Positions 18,629 through 27,731 of a DNA stretch of 64,000 nucleotides are shown one piece after another. A program made the position numbers and the translations under genes. Source of the stretch: Stenotrophomonas sp. 169 (GTDB lineage: Bacteria > Pseudomonadota > Gammaproteobacteria > Xanthomonadales > Xanthomonadaceae). Position 1 is the first letter of the stretch; each line of letters opens with the position of its first letter. Under the pieces are notes generated by a model. That model was not told the origin of the DNA and did not search any database. It worked only from the letters and a program-made list of their open reading frames with translations. The DNA lies in NCBI RefSeq assembly GCF_014621775.1, contig NZ_CP061204.1:2872501-2936500 (forward strand). Reading direction: 5' to 3'.

Positions 18629-21600
18629 ATGTCCAACTCCCGTTTCGTCCATCTCCACGTCCACACCGAATTTTCGCTGGCGGATTCCACCATCCGTGTG
18701 CCGGCGAAGCCGGAACAGGCTGACCCGAAGAAAGCCAAACAGGCCAACCTGCTGTCGCGCTCGGTCGAGCTCGGGCTGCCCGCGCTGGCAGTCACCGATC
18801 TGAACAACCTGTTCGCCCTGGTGAAGTTCTACAAGGCGGCCGAAGGCGTGGGCATCAAGCCGATCGCCGGCGCCGACGTGATGATCGCCGAGGAAGGCCA
18901 GGATCCGTGGCGGATGACCCTGCTGTGCCGTGACCGCGAAGGCTATCTCAGCCTGTCCCGGCTGCTCACGCGTGCCTGGATGGAGGGCCATCGCCCGGAA
19001 GGCGGCGTCGCGGTGCATCCGGAATGGCTGAAGGCCGGCTGTCAGAACCTGTTCGCGCTTACCGGCCGTGAAAGTCTCGCCGGACGTCTCGCTGCGGCAG
19101 GCAAACATGAGCTGGCCGAGCAGCAACTGGCTGACTGGCAGCGCGTGTTCGGCGATGGACTGCACCTGGAACTGACCCGCACCGGCCGCGACGGCGAAGA
19201 AGCCTTCAACCAGTTCGCGCTGATGGCAGCGGGCCAGCGTGGCCTGCCGGTCATCGCCAGCAACGATGTGCGCTTCCTGCAACCGACCGATTTCAACGCG
19301 CACGAAGCGCGCGTGTGCATCGCCTCCGGTCGCGTGCTGGATGACCCCAAGCGCCCGCGGGACTACAGCGACCAGCAGTACCTGAAGTCGGCCGAGGAGA
19401 TGTGCGCGCTGTTCGCCGACATCCCCGATGCCATCGACAATACGCGTGCGCTGGCAGAGCGCTGCAACATCGAGATGCGGCTGGGCACCTACTTCCTGCC
19501 CAACTACCCGGTGCCCGACGACGAGACGCTGGACAGCTGGATCCGCAGCGAGTCGCGCAAGGGCCTGGCACTGCGCCTGGAAAAGAACCCGGTCGCTGCC
19601 GGCATGACCGCGCAGGACTACAGCGAGCGCCTGGAATTCGAGCTGGATACCATCATCAAGATGGGCTTCCCCGGTTACTTCCTGATCGTGGCGGACTTCA
19701 TTCAGTGGGGCAAGAACCAGGGCATCCCGATCGGGCCCGGCCGTGGTTCGGGTGCCGGTTCGCTGGTGGCATGGGCGCTGCAGATCACTGATCTGGATCC
19801 CCTGCCCTACAACCTGCTGTTCGAGCGCTTCCTCAACCCGGAACGCGTGTCGATGCCCGACTTCGACATCGACTTCTGCATGGACCGCCGCGACGAAGTC
19901 ATCGACTACGTCGCGCGCAAGTACGGCCGCGAGCGGGTCAGCCAGATCATCACCTACGGCACCATGGCGGCCAAGGCCGTGGTGCGTGACTGCGGTCGCG
20001 TGCTGGGCTTCCCGTACGGACTGGTCGATGGTGTGGCCAAGCTGATTCCAAACATCCTCGGCATTTCACTGAAGGATGCGATGGGGGAAGGCAAGGACAG
20101 CGAGATGGCCTCGCCGGAACTCATCCAGCGCTACCAGAGCGAAGACGATGTCCGCGACCTGATCGATCTCGCACGCCAGCTGGAAGACCTGACCCGCAAT
20201 GCCGGCAAGCATGCCGGTGGCGTGGTCATCGCCCCCGAACCACTGGCCGAGTTCTGCCCGCTGTTCGCCGAACACGATGAAAACGGCATCGGCCGCAACC
20301 CGGTCACGCAGTTCGACAAGAACGATGTGGAAGAAATCGGCCTGGTGAAGTTCGACTTCCTGGGCCTGCGCACGCTGACCATCATCGACTGGGCAGTGAA
20401 GGCGATCAACAAGCGCCACGAGCGCGCCGGCATTCCGCCGGTGGATATCGCCGCGCTGCCGCTGGATGATGCGGCGACCTACAAGGACATCTTCGCCTCC
20501 GGCAACACCGGCGCGGTGTTCCAGTTCGAATCCTCCGGCATGCGTCGCCTGCTGAAGGACGCCAAGCCCGATCGGTTCGAAGACCTGATCGCGCTGGTGT
20601 CGCTGTATCGCCCCGGCCCGATGGACCTCATTCCCTCCTTCGTCGACCGCAAACATGGGCGCGAGGATGTGGAGTATCCCGATCCGCGCACCGAACGCAT
20701 CCTGCGCGACACCTACGGCATCATGGTGTATCAGGAGCAGGTGATGCAGATGGCGCAGATCGTCGGCGGCTACTCGCTGGGCGGCGCCGATCTGCTGCGT
20801 CGCGCGATGGGCAAGAAGGTGCCGGCCGAGATGGCCAAGCACCGTGAAATCTTCCGCGAGGGCGCGGCCAAGGACGGTGTAGGCGAAGCCAAGGCCGATG
20901 CGATCTTCGACCTGATGGAGAAGTTCGCCGGCTACGGCTTCAACAAGTCGCACGCTGCCGCCTACGCGCTGGTGAGTTACCAGACCGCGTGGCTGAAACG
21001 CCATTATCCCGCCGAGTTCATGGCCGCCACGCTGTCGTCGGACATGGACAATACCGAGAAGGTCGTCGGCTTCCTCGACGAGGTGCGCAACCTCGGCCTG
21101 ACCGTGCTGCCGCCGAAGGTGAACCAGTCCGCCTACATGTTCGAGGCCGCCACGCCGGACACCATCCAGTACGGTCTGGGAGCAATCAAGGGCGTGGGCC
21201 AGGGCGCCTGCGAGGCCGTGGTCGATGAGCGCCTGCAGAAGGGCGCGTACACCAACCTGCTGGATTTCTGCACGCGCATCGGCTCGGCCAAGCTCAACCG
21301 GCGCACGCTGGAGGCGATGATCAACTGCGGTGCGCTGGACGAACTGGGCCGCAACCGCGCGTCGTTGATGCTGCAGCTACCGGAGGTGATCAAGGCCACC
21401 GAGCAGATGGCGCGCGAGCGTGCATCGGGTCAGAACTCGCTGTTCGGTGGACCGGACCCGAGTGCGCCGGCAATCCACCTGGAACTGCAGGAGACCGACG
21501 AATGGCCGCTGCTGCAGCGGCTCACCGGCGAGCGCGACACGCTGGGCTTCTATCTCAGCGGACATCCGTTCGACCCGCATCGCGACGATGTGCGTGACCT

Positions 21601-22207
21601 GGTCGGCACCGATCTGGGCGCCGTGGAAAAAATCTGGAGTGCCAACAGCGGCGGTGGTGGCGGTGAAAAGCGCTGGCGCCCGGAAGTACAGACGGTACTG
21701 GCCGGCCAGGTGGTTGGCGTGCGCCGCAAGGGTGAAAGCCAGATCTTCATCCAGCTGGAAGATGGTCGCGGCCGGGTGGAATGCAGTGCGTTCTCCGATG
21801 CGATGGCCGAGTTCGGCCACCTGATGACCAAGGACCGCATCCTGGTGGTCAAGGGCGGCCTGCGCGAAGACGAGTTCAATGGCGGCTTCGCCCTGCGCAT
21901 CCGCCAGTGCTGGGATTTCGACGAGGTCTGTGCCAACTACGCCACCCGGCTTTCACTGCGGGTGGACCTGCGCCGTGAACGCCCCGTGTGGCAGCGCCTG
22001 AACGCACTGCTGGACCGGCATCGCCCCGGCCGTACGCCCCTGCGCCTGGACCTGCTGTTGAAGGACGAGGAAGGCTCGCTCGCGGGCATGCTGGACGTGG
22101 GCGGCGACAGCGCGGTGCGCATCGATTCCAAGCTGATCGACGCCCTGCGCGCGGACCCGGCGATCCGCACCCTGAAGGTGCGCTACAGCCCGCCCTGGGC
22201 GAGCTGA
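18629..22207 (+). CDS. dnaE: DNA polymerase III alpha subunit
   Basis: The replicative polymerase subunit, 1192 residues. An N-terminal PHP domain starts FVHLHVHTEFSLAD; the polymerase core carries GPGRGSGAGSLVAWAL and the catalytic acidic motif PDFDIDFCMDRR, with YGFNKSHAAAYALVSYQTAW further on; a helix-hairpin-helix region and an OB-fold (from about 1000, GQVVGVRRKGESQIFIQLED) follow. This is the E. coli-type DnaE1 rather than the error-prone ImuC. The ATG follows a weak site. A composite repeat cassette and hexanucleotide array lie upstream, unusual for an essential replication gene. Confidence 0.98.
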   Translation: MSNSRFVHLHVHTEFSLADSTIRVPAKPEQADPKKAKQANLLSRSVELGLPALAVTDLNNLFALVKFYKAAEGVGIKPIAGADVMIAEEGQDPWRMTLLCRDREGYLSLSRLLTRAWMEGHRPEGGVAVHPEWLKAGCQNLFALTGRESLAGRLAAAGKHELAEQQLADWQRVFGDGLHLELTRTGRDGEEAFNQFALMAAGQRGLPVIASNDVRFLQPTDFNAHEARVCIASGRVLDDPKRPRDYSDQQYLKSAEEMCALFADIPDAIDNTRALAERCNIEMRLGTYFLPNYPVPDDETLDSWIRSESRKGLALRLEKNPVAAGMTAQDYSERLEFELDTIIKMGFPGYFLIVADFIQWGKNQGIPIGPGRGSGAGSLVAWALQITDLDPLPYNLLFERFLNPERVSMPDFDIDFCMDRRDEVIDYVARKYGRERVSQIITYGTMAAKAVVRDCGRVLGFPYGLVDGVAKLIPNILGISLKDAMGEGKDSEMASPELIQRYQSEDDVRDLIDLARQLEDLTRNAGKHAGGVVIAPEPLAEFCPLFAEHDENGIGRNPVTQFDKNDVEEIGLVKFDFLGLRTLTIIDWAVKAINKRHERAGIPPVDIAALPLDDAATYKDIFASGNTGAVFQFESSGMRRLLKDAKPDRFEDLIALVSLYRPGPMDLIPSFVDRKHGREDVEYPDPRTERILRDTYGIMVYQEQVMQMAQIVGGYSLGGADLLRRAMGKKVPAEMAKHREIFREGAAKDGVGEAKADAIFDLMEKFAGYGFNKSHAAAYALVSYQTAWLKRHYPAEFMAATLSSDMDNTEKVVGFLDEVRNLGLTVLPPKVNQSAYMFEAATPDTIQYGLGAIKGVGQGACEAVVDERLQKGAYTNLLDFCTRIGSAKLNRRTLEAMINCGALDELGRNRASLMLQLPEVIKATEQMARERASGQNSLFGGPDPSAPAIHLELQETDEWPLLQRLTGERDTLGFYLSGHPFDPHRDDVRDLVGTDLGAVEKIWSANSGGGGGEKRWRPEVQTVLAGQVVGVRRKGESQIFIQLEDGRGRVECSAFSDAMAEFGHLMTKDRILVVKGGLREDEFNGGFALRIRQCWDFDEVCANYATRLSLRVDLRRERPVWQRLNALLDRHRPGRTPLRLDLLLKDEEGSLAGMLDVGGDSAVRIDSKLIDALRADPAIRTLKVRYSPPWAS

Positions 22208-22245
22208 CCAGACGACGGCGTACGGGGCATCTGCACGCATTCGGC

Positions 22246-22251
22246 TAAACT
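22246..22251 (+). promoter_or_regulatory. -10-like box before accA
   Basis: TAAACT lies 30 bp before the accA start; the same hexamer precedes lpxD. No convincing -35 box is visible. Confidence 0.35.
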
Positions 22252-22281
22252 CCCCCTCTTCACTTCACACGACGGCTTCCG

Positions 22282-23241
22282 ATGAATCCGAACTACCTCG
22301 ACTTCGAGCAACCCATCGCCGACCTGGAAGCCAAGATCCAGGAACTGCGCAGCGCCAGTGCCGGTCCGGCGGTCAACGTCGAAGCCGAAGTGAATACCTT
22401 GCGCGACAAGCTGCGCGTGCGCACCGCGCAGATCTTCCGCAACCTGACCACCTGGCAGATCCTGCAGCTCGCCCGGCACCCGTCGCGTCCGTATACCGCG
22501 GACTACATCCGCCTGTTCTGCGACGAGTTCCAGGAACTGGCCGGTGACCGCGCGTTCGCCGATGACAAGGCGATCATGGGCGGCCTGGCCCGCATCGGCG
22601 GCCGTTCGGTGATGCTGATCGGTCACCAGAAGGGCCGTGACACCAAGGAAAAGATCAAGCGCAACTTCGGCATGCCCAAGCCGGAGGGCTACCGCAAGGC
22701 ACTGCGCCTGATGAAGATGGCAGAGCGTTTCGGCCTGCCGGTGCTGACCCTGATCGACACCGCCGGCGCATGGCCGGGCATCGATGCCGAATCCCGTGGC
22801 CAGTCCGAAGCGATCGCCCGCAACCTGCTGGAGATGGCCGAGCTGAAAGTGCCGGTGATCTGCACGGTGATCGGCGAAGGCGGCTCCGGCGGCGCGTTGG
22901 CGCTGGGCGTAGGTGATCGGACGATCATGCTGGAATACAGCGTGTACTCGACCATCACGCCGGAAGGCTGCGCCTCGATCCTGTGGAAGGACGCAGGCAA
23001 GGCCAAGGAAGCCGCCGAGCAGCTGGGCATGACCGCGCCGCGGTTGAAGGGCCTGGGGTTGATCGACAAAGTGGTGCGCGAGCCCACCGGCGGCGCCCAT
23101 CGCAACCCCAACCAGATGGCCAAGCGCCTGAAGGCCGTGCTGCTGAACGAGCTGGACGCCCTGCAGGCCCTGCCGACCGACGAACTGCTGGCCCGACGCT
23201 ATACGCGTCTACGCAGCTACGGTACGTACGAAGCCGCGTAA
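22282..23241 (+). CDS. accA: Acetyl-CoA carboxylase carboxyltransferase subunit alpha
   Basis: Transfers the carboxyl group from biotin to acetyl-CoA, forming malonyl-CoA, the first step of fatty-acid synthesis; works with AccD. The crotonase-type fold shows [38 protein letters not shown], the oxyanion-hole region [12 protein letters not shown] and the C-terminal [13 protein letters not shown]. Its 319 residues match the E. coli protein. It sits 74 bp after dnaE, the usual neighbour, and is followed by a SMAG array. Confidence 0.98.
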   Translation: MNPNYLDFEQPIADLEAKIQELRSASAGPAVNVEAEVNTLRDKLRVRTAQIFRNLTTWQILQLARHPSRPYTADYIRLFCDEFQELAGDRAFADDKAIMGGLARIGGRSVMLIGHQKGRDTKEKIKRNFGMPKPEGYRKALRLMKMAERFGLPVLTLIDTAGAWPGIDAESRGQSEAIARNLLEMAELKVPVICTVIGEGGSGGALALGVGDRTIMLEYSVYSTITPEGCASILWKDAGKAKEAAEQLGMTAPRLKGLGLIDKVVREPTGGAHRNPNQMAKRLKAVLLNELDALQALPTDELLARRYTRLRSYGTYEAA

Positions 23242-23262
23242 ACCGCGGCCGCGCTGCGCACT

Positions 23263-23551
23263 CGCCCAGCGTGGCTCGGCGCTACGGTCGCGGCCCGGAC
23301 GGCAGCGCGCTGCACGTGCACGGGTAGCGCCGAGCCGTGCTCGGCGGCACTTCGTTCCGGCCCCCCCACACCTGACACAGACCGCGCTCCGCGCTCGCCG
23401 AGCGTGGCTCGGCGCTACCGTTGCGGTCCGGCCCGCAGCGCGCTGCACTTGCACTGGTAGCGCCGAGCCGTGCTCGGCGGCTTTTCGATCCGGCACCCCC
23501 ACACCTGACACAGGCCGCGCTGCGCGCTCGCCGAGCGTGGCTCGGCGCCAC
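23263..23551. repeat. SMAG array amplified as a 133-bp tandem unit
   Basis: Five palindromes alternate in orientation: minus at 23263, 23396 and 23529, plus at 23324 and 23457. Same-strand copies are exactly 133 bp apart, and the DNA between them is also repeated (for example CACACCTGACACAG and GCGCTGCAC), so whole plus-minus units were duplicated. The last copy ends CCAC instead of CTAC. The array fills the gap between the convergent genes accA and hemJ. Confidence 0.92.
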
Positions 23552-23578
23552 CGTGCGAGGCCCGGCGGCAGCAACTCG

Positions 23579-24034
23579 TCAGAACGGCTTGGCCACCACC
23601 AGCCAGACAATCGGGATGAAGGCCAGCAACGGGATTTCGTTGATCCAGCGCAATGCGACCGGCGAGGGCAGCGCGCGGCCCTTGGCCACGCCTTTGAGCA
23701 GGCGCCCGGTCCAGATGAAATAGGCCAGCAGCAGTACCACCAGACCCAACTTCGCATGCAACCAACCGGCACCGCCCGGCGCCACCATCGTGGGGAAATC
23801 CGGAATCATTCGATATCCCATCCACAGGACCAGCCCCAGCACGAAGGCCAGACCGAACATCGCGTGCCCGAAGCGATAAAGGCGCCGCCCCATCAGCTGC
23901 AGGCGCTCGCTCACCGCAACCTGCCCGGCGGTCTCGGCAATGTTCACCAGGATGCGCGGCAGGTAGAACACCGTCGCCATCCATGCCACCACGAACACGA
24001 GATGGAAAGTCTTGACCCAGAAGTACGACTGCAT
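23579..24034 (-). CDS. hemJ: Protoporphyrinogen IX oxidase HemJ
   Basis: A small inner-membrane protein of the UPF0093/HemJ family that oxidises protoporphyrinogen IX to protoporphyrin IX in haem synthesis. About four hydrophobic helices are visible. Conserved features are the N-terminal KTFHLVFVVAWMATVFYLPR with its His, RRLYRFGHAMF with a second His, and the WLHAKLGLV segment. Length 151 is normal. GGAG eight or so bases before the ATG supports the start. It is divergent from a methyltransferase gene. Confidence 0.9.
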   Translation of the reverse strand: MQSYFWVKTFHLVFVVAWMATVFYLPRILVNIAETAGQVAVSERLQLMGRRLYRFGHAMFGLAFVLGLVLWMGYRMIPDFPTMVAPGGAGWLHAKLGLVVLLLAYFIWTGRLLKGVAKGRALPSPVALRWINEIPLLAFIPIVWLVVAKPF

Positions 24035-24079
24035 GCGCTTGCTCCGGTGGCTGGCGTAGGATGAACGCCATTTTCACCG

Positions 24080-24688
24080 ATGCGCAGACCCACGTACATG
24101 GACAAGACCTACGACGCCGCCTATTTCCAGCATTGGTACAGCCGCGCCGACATCGGCGGTAGCGCCCGCTTGGCGCGCAAGGAGGCCCTGGCCGTCGCCA
24201 CCGCCGAGTACTACCTGGAGCGGCCGATCCGCACCGTGTTGGATATCGGGTGTGGCGAAGGCGCGTGGCGCGCGCCACTGCTGAAACTGCGCCCAAAACT
24301 GCACTACCTCGGTTTCGACAGCAGCGATTACGCCGTGCAGCGCTATGGCCGCACGCGCAACCTGCGTCCTGCGGCCTTCGGTGACTTCGCGTGGCTGCGG
24401 CCGTGTGCACCGGTCGACCTGCTCATCTGCTCGGACGTGATGCATTACGTGCCCGACCGCGAACTGCGCGCAGGCATGGCTGGGCTGGGTGAGCTCACCG
24501 GTGGCGTGGCGTTCCTCGAAACCTTTGCCGCGGAAGACGATTTCGAAGGCGATCATGAGGGTTTCCACGCACGTCCGGCCCGTTGGTACCGGCGCGAGCT
24601 GGGCAAACAGGGCCTGGTGCCCGTTGGCTCGCATTGCTGGCTCGGACCGCCGTTGGCAACGGATGCATCCGCGCTGGAAAAGGCATGA
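24080..24688 (+). CDS. Class I SAM-dependent methyltransferase
   Basis: A soluble methyltransferase of 202 residues with the SAM-binding motif VLDIGCGEGAW (motif I), HYLGFDSSDYAV (motif II) and VDLLICSDVMHYV (motif IV). The substrate is not evident. The initiation codon is either the ATG used here or the ATG 18 bp downstream (24098, MDKTYDAAYF), which may be the better start as family similarity begins there. A TAGGAT box at 24056-24061 could drive it with a leader of only 12-30 nt. Confidence 0.85.
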   Translation: MRRPTYMDKTYDAAYFQHWYSRADIGGSARLARKEALAVATAEYYLERPIRTVLDIGCGEGAWRAPLLKLRPKLHYLGFDSSDYAVQRYGRTRNLRPAAFGDFAWLRPCAPVDLLICSDVMHYVPDRELRAGMAGLGELTGGVAFLETFAAEDDFEGDHEGFHARPARWYRRELGKQGLVPVGSHCWLGPPLATDASALEKA

Positions 24689-24784
24689 GGGCCAGCGGCC
24701 CGCCTTGCCGCGCCCAATTAATATACCGGCCGGCCTGATCGGTTATGCTGCGCGGCAACATATGACCATACATATTGAGTCAGT

Positions 24785-26092
24785 ATGCTCTACCAACTGC
24801 ACGAACTGACCCGCAACCTGCTCGCCCCTTGGGTGCATCAGGCGCAGGCCAATGCCCACTTCTTCAACAATCCCGGCCACTGGTGGTCGCAGATGCCCGG
24901 TGCCGACCGGCTGGCCGCGATGAACGAGCTGTTTCATCGCGTGGGCAAGGATTACGAAAAGCCGGAGTGGGGCATCAACGAAATCGACGTGGATGGCGAA
25001 CGCGTGCCGATCGTGGTCCACGAAGAAGTCAGCAAGCCGTTCTGCAAGCTGCTGCGGTTCAAGCGTCATAGCAACGAAGCCGACCAGTTGCACACGATGT
25101 TGAACCAGCCGTTCGTGCTGGTCGTTGCACCGTTGTCCGGCCACCACGCGACGCTGCTGCGCGATACGGTGCGCACGCTGTTGCGGGATCACCGGGTGTA
25201 TGTCACCGACTGGGTCGACGCGCGCATGGTGCCTGGCAGCGAAGGCGAGTTCGGCCTTGAAGATTACGTCGACTATATCCAGGAGTTCATCCGCCACCTT
25301 GGCGTGGAGCGCCTGCATGTGGTCAGCGTCTGCCAGCCCACCGTGCCCGTGCTGGCGGCGGTTTCGCTGATGGCCAGCCGCGGCGAACCCACGCCGAAGT
25401 CGCTGGTGATGATGGGGGGACCCATCGATGCGCGCTGCAGCCCCACCGCCGTGAACAACCTGGCCACCCAGAATCCGTTGTCCTGGTTTGAAAACAACGT
25501 CATCCACACGGTGCCGCCGGGTTATCCCGGTGCGGGTCGCCGCGTGTATCCGGGCTTCCTGCAGCACGCCGGCTTCCTGTCCATGAACCCGAACCGGCAC
25601 TTCAGTTCGCACTGGGATTTCTACACCGATCTGGTGAAGGGCGATCTGGAAGATGCCGACGCGCACCGTCGTTTCTACGACGAGTACAACGCCGTGCTGG
25701 ACATGCCGGCGCAGTATTACCTGGACACCATCAGCGTGGTCTTCCAGGACTTCCTGCTGCCGCGCGGGGAGTGGTTCATCAAGGGCGAAAAGGTGGATCC
25801 GTCGGCGATCCGCGATACCGCGCTGTTGAGCATCGAAGGCGAGCTGGACGATATCGCGGGACTGGGGCAGACCGAAGCGGCGCAATCGCTGTGCACGGGC
25901 ATCGATGCCAGCCGCCGCGAACACTTCATCGTGGAAGGCGCGGGTCATTACGGCATCTTCAGCGGCCGCCGCTGGCGTGAAGTGGTGTACCCGAAGGTGC
26001 GTGATTTCTTCGCTGCCAATGCCGAAGCACCGGCAGCGTCGAAGCCGAAGAAGAAGAGCAACGTCACCCCGCTGCGGCGGAAAGCCGGCTGA
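24785..26092 (+). CDS. phaZ: Intracellular polyhydroxyalkanoate depolymerase
   Basis: An intracellular PHB depolymerase that mobilises stored poly-3-hydroxybutyrate. It has 435 residues. The nucleophile Cys183 lies in VVSVCQPTVP, Asp355 in GELDDIAG and His388 in EGAGHYGIF; these are the same residue numbers as the catalytic triad known for Ralstonia eutropha PhaZ1, strong evidence for an active enzyme of that subfamily. A basic C-terminal tail (KPKKKSNVTPLRRK) may bind granules or nucleic acid; this is inferred. No phaC synthase is in the window. No ribosome-binding site is visible; an AT-rich stretch (ACATATG...CATATT) precedes the start. Confidence 0.93.
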   Translation: MLYQLHELTRNLLAPWVHQAQANAHFFNNPGHWWSQMPGADRLAAMNELFHRVGKDYEKPEWGINEIDVDGERVPIVVHEEVSKPFCKLLRFKRHSNEADQLHTMLNQPFVLVVAPLSGHHATLLRDTVRTLLRDHRVYVTDWVDARMVPGSEGEFGLEDYVDYIQEFIRHLGVERLHVVSVCQPTVPVLAAVSLMASRGEPTPKSLVMMGGPIDARCSPTAVNNLATQNPLSWFENNVIHTVPPGYPGAGRRVYPGFLQHAGFLSMNPNRHFSSHWDFYTDLVKGDLEDADAHRRFYDEYNAVLDMPAQYYLDTISVVFQDFLLPRGEWFIKGEKVDPSAIRDTALLSIEGELDDIAGLGQTEAAQSLCTGIDASRREHFIVEGAGHYGIFSGRRWREVVYPKVRDFFAANAEAPAASKPKKKSNVTPLRRKAG

Positions 26093-26102
26093 GCATCATC
26101 CC

Positions 26103-26343
26103 GTAGCGCCGAGCCACGCTCGGCAAGCGCGCAGCGCGGCCGGTATCACACGCCAAGGTCCCGGACCGGAAAGCCGCCGAGCACGGCTCGGCGCTACCCT
26201 GCCGCGCGACGGCACTGGAACGCAAACAACAAACGCGGGATCGCACTGGTAGCGCCGAGCCACGCTCGGCGAGCGCGCAGCGCGGCCGGTATCACACGCC
26301 AAGGGCCCGGACCGGACAGCCGCCGAGCAAGGCTCGGCGTTAT
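26103..26343. repeat. SMAG array amplified as a 146-bp tandem unit
   Basis: Plus palindromes start at 26103 and 26249; minus ones start at 26175 and 26321. Each pair is exactly 146 bp apart, with the intervening sequence (GCGGCCGGTATCACACGCCA) repeated too. The last copy ends TTAT rather than CTAC, and those bases give the TAA stop codon of the adjacent minus-strand gene. The array lies between the convergent genes phaZ and the HAAS/sensor gene. Confidence 0.92.
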
Positions 26344-27350
26344 AGCCGCACCAGCAGATGCTTTGCCAGCGTGCCGTGCAGACGCCCCACGCCGCGTGCC
26401 AGATGCAGCGTGGCAAACAGCAACAGCACACCGACGACTGCGAGGACCGGCGTGGCCCATGCGCCCTCCAACAGGGGCAGGCCTTGGATCGTCAAGCCGG
26501 AATAATCGCCCGGCACCAACGCCGCTACCGGTGACCAGATGAAGGCCAGCGACACCGCCAGCAGCGTAGTGGCCACGGTGAAATACACGATGCCCAGCGG
26601 CAGCATCAACACGAAGTACAGCAAGGTCAGCCACGTGCGCCCGTCGGTGAACATGTCACCGATCCGCTGCAGCCAGCTGCGACTGCGGTCGCTGTAACGC
26701 GGGCGCCGCGGCATGCGCTCGCCCAGCAGCGCCTCTACCAACCGTCCTTCCAGCAACGCCAGGCCGCGAACCGAGCCGAAGAACAGCACGGCGACCGGAA
26801 TGCCGATGATCAGGATCAGCAGCCCCACCGACAACGACAGCCCGGTGACCACCCACGTAAAGAAGAACGTGCCCGTGGCCAGCGAGAGCAGCATGTAGAG
26901 CAGCGCGCCGTAGGTGTGCGGATCCACCACGACGCCGAAGAAGCGCGCAGCGAGCGAACGCGACGGCGGTGGCGACGGGTCACCGTCCCGGCCATTCGGC
27001 GGGGTGATGCTGGCTGCCGGCGTAACCGAAGGCGCGACCTGCGCAGCCACCACCCGGGTACCGAGCGGCGTACTGGGCGTACGCAGCGCACGGCTGACGG
27101 TGATCTCCGTTTCGCGGTAGATATCGGCCACTTCGTCCGGCGCACCGTAGCTGCCGGCGACGTCGGCGATCACCTCCGCTTCGCTGCGGCCCGGCTGTGC
27201 AGCCAGCTCCGAACGCAGGTATTCCTCGGCGTCATACAACGCGTCCTGCACCATCGCCGGGTCGGCGCCTCGCAGTGCTGCGCGCAACTGCACCAGGTAG
27301 TCGGGAATGGTCGCTGGCAGGGTCCTGCCCAGGGTGTGTTCGGTGTTCAT
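26340..27350 (-). CDS. HAAS-type signalling membrane protein with PF13796-like sensor domain
   Basis: 336 residues. Residues 1-80 form a soluble helical domain (LRAALRGADPAMVQDALYDA, then YLRSELAAQ, GAPDEVADIY) that fits the HAAS/DUF1700 domain known from PadR-linked membrane proteins. A Pro-rich linker leads to four or more membrane helices with LLSLATGTFFFTWVVTGLSL and GIPVAVLFFGSVRGLALLEG, which resemble the 'putative sensor' domain (PF13796). The ATG overlaps the stop of the padR gene (ATGA), so the two are co-translated and likely act as regulator and membrane partner. The stop codon is supplied by a SMAG palindrome. Which signal is sensed is unknown. Confidence 0.8.
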   Translation of the reverse strand: MNTEHTLGRTLPATIPDYLVQLRAALRGADPAMVQDALYDAEEYLRSELAAQPGRSEAEVIADVAGSYGAPDEVADIYRETEITVSRALRTPSTPLGTRVVAAQVAPSVTPAASITPPNGRDGDPSPPPSRSLAARFFGVVVDPHTYGALLYMLLSLATGTFFFTWVVTGLSLSVGLLILIIGIPVAVLFFGSVRGLALLEGRLVEALLGERMPRRPRYSDRSRSWLQRIGDMFTDGRTWLTLLYFVLMLPLGIVYFTVATTLLAVSLAFIWSPVAALVPGDYSGLTIQGLPLLEGAWATPVLAVVGVLLLFATLHLARGVGRLHGTLAKHLLVRL

Positions 27351-27712
27351 TGCAGTACGCCCTCCAGTACGGAATCGACGGAATCGCGGGTGGCACGCCA
27401 TGCCTGGATCCATTGCTCCAGCACGGCGCGTCCCTGCTCGTTCATGCGGTAGTAGCGACGCGGTGGTCCACTGCTGGACGGCTCCACGTGACTTTCCAGC
27501 AACCCGGCGCCTTCCAGATTGCGCAGCACCGGGTACAGGGCGCTCTGCTTGCCACTCAGCACGCCCTCGCCCACCTGCTCCAGCTCCTTGGCGATCAGGT
27601 AGCCGTACAACGGCTCCGGTGCCTTGGCCAACACGGCCATCAGCGCCAGCGATACGGTCCCCGCACTGAGCTCCTTCTGGAACTTCTTCAGCTGGACCTC
27701 TTCATCGACCAT
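27347..27712 (-). CDS. PadR-family transcriptional regulator
   Basis: A 121-residue winged-helix regulator of the PadR family. The pattern LSLALMAVLAKAPEPLYGYL, then SGKQSALYPVLRNLEGAGLL and RRYYRMNEQGRAVLEQW, is the typical helix-turn-helix and wing; a C-terminal helix (VDSVLEGVLQ) would dimerise. It lies upstream of, and overlaps, the HAAS membrane protein gene. Two 17-bp direct repeats lie 20-53 bp before its start codon and are the obvious candidate for an autoregulatory operator. Confidence 0.92.
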   Translation of the reverse strand: MVDEEVQLKKFQKELSAGTVSLALMAVLAKAPEPLYGYLIAKELEQVGEGVLSGKQSALYPVLRNLEGAGLLESHVEPSSSGPPRRYYRMNEQGRAVLEQWIQAWRATRDSVDSVLEGVLQ

Positions 27713-27731
27713 GGCGGCTGCTCCACTACGT

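Noticed and set aside
18297..18803. Frame across the hexanucleotide array giving a Cys-Ser repeat
   Set aside because: The Cys-Ser string is simply the translated microsatellite. The frame begins in the cassette and runs into dnaE out of frame, without a ribosome-binding site.
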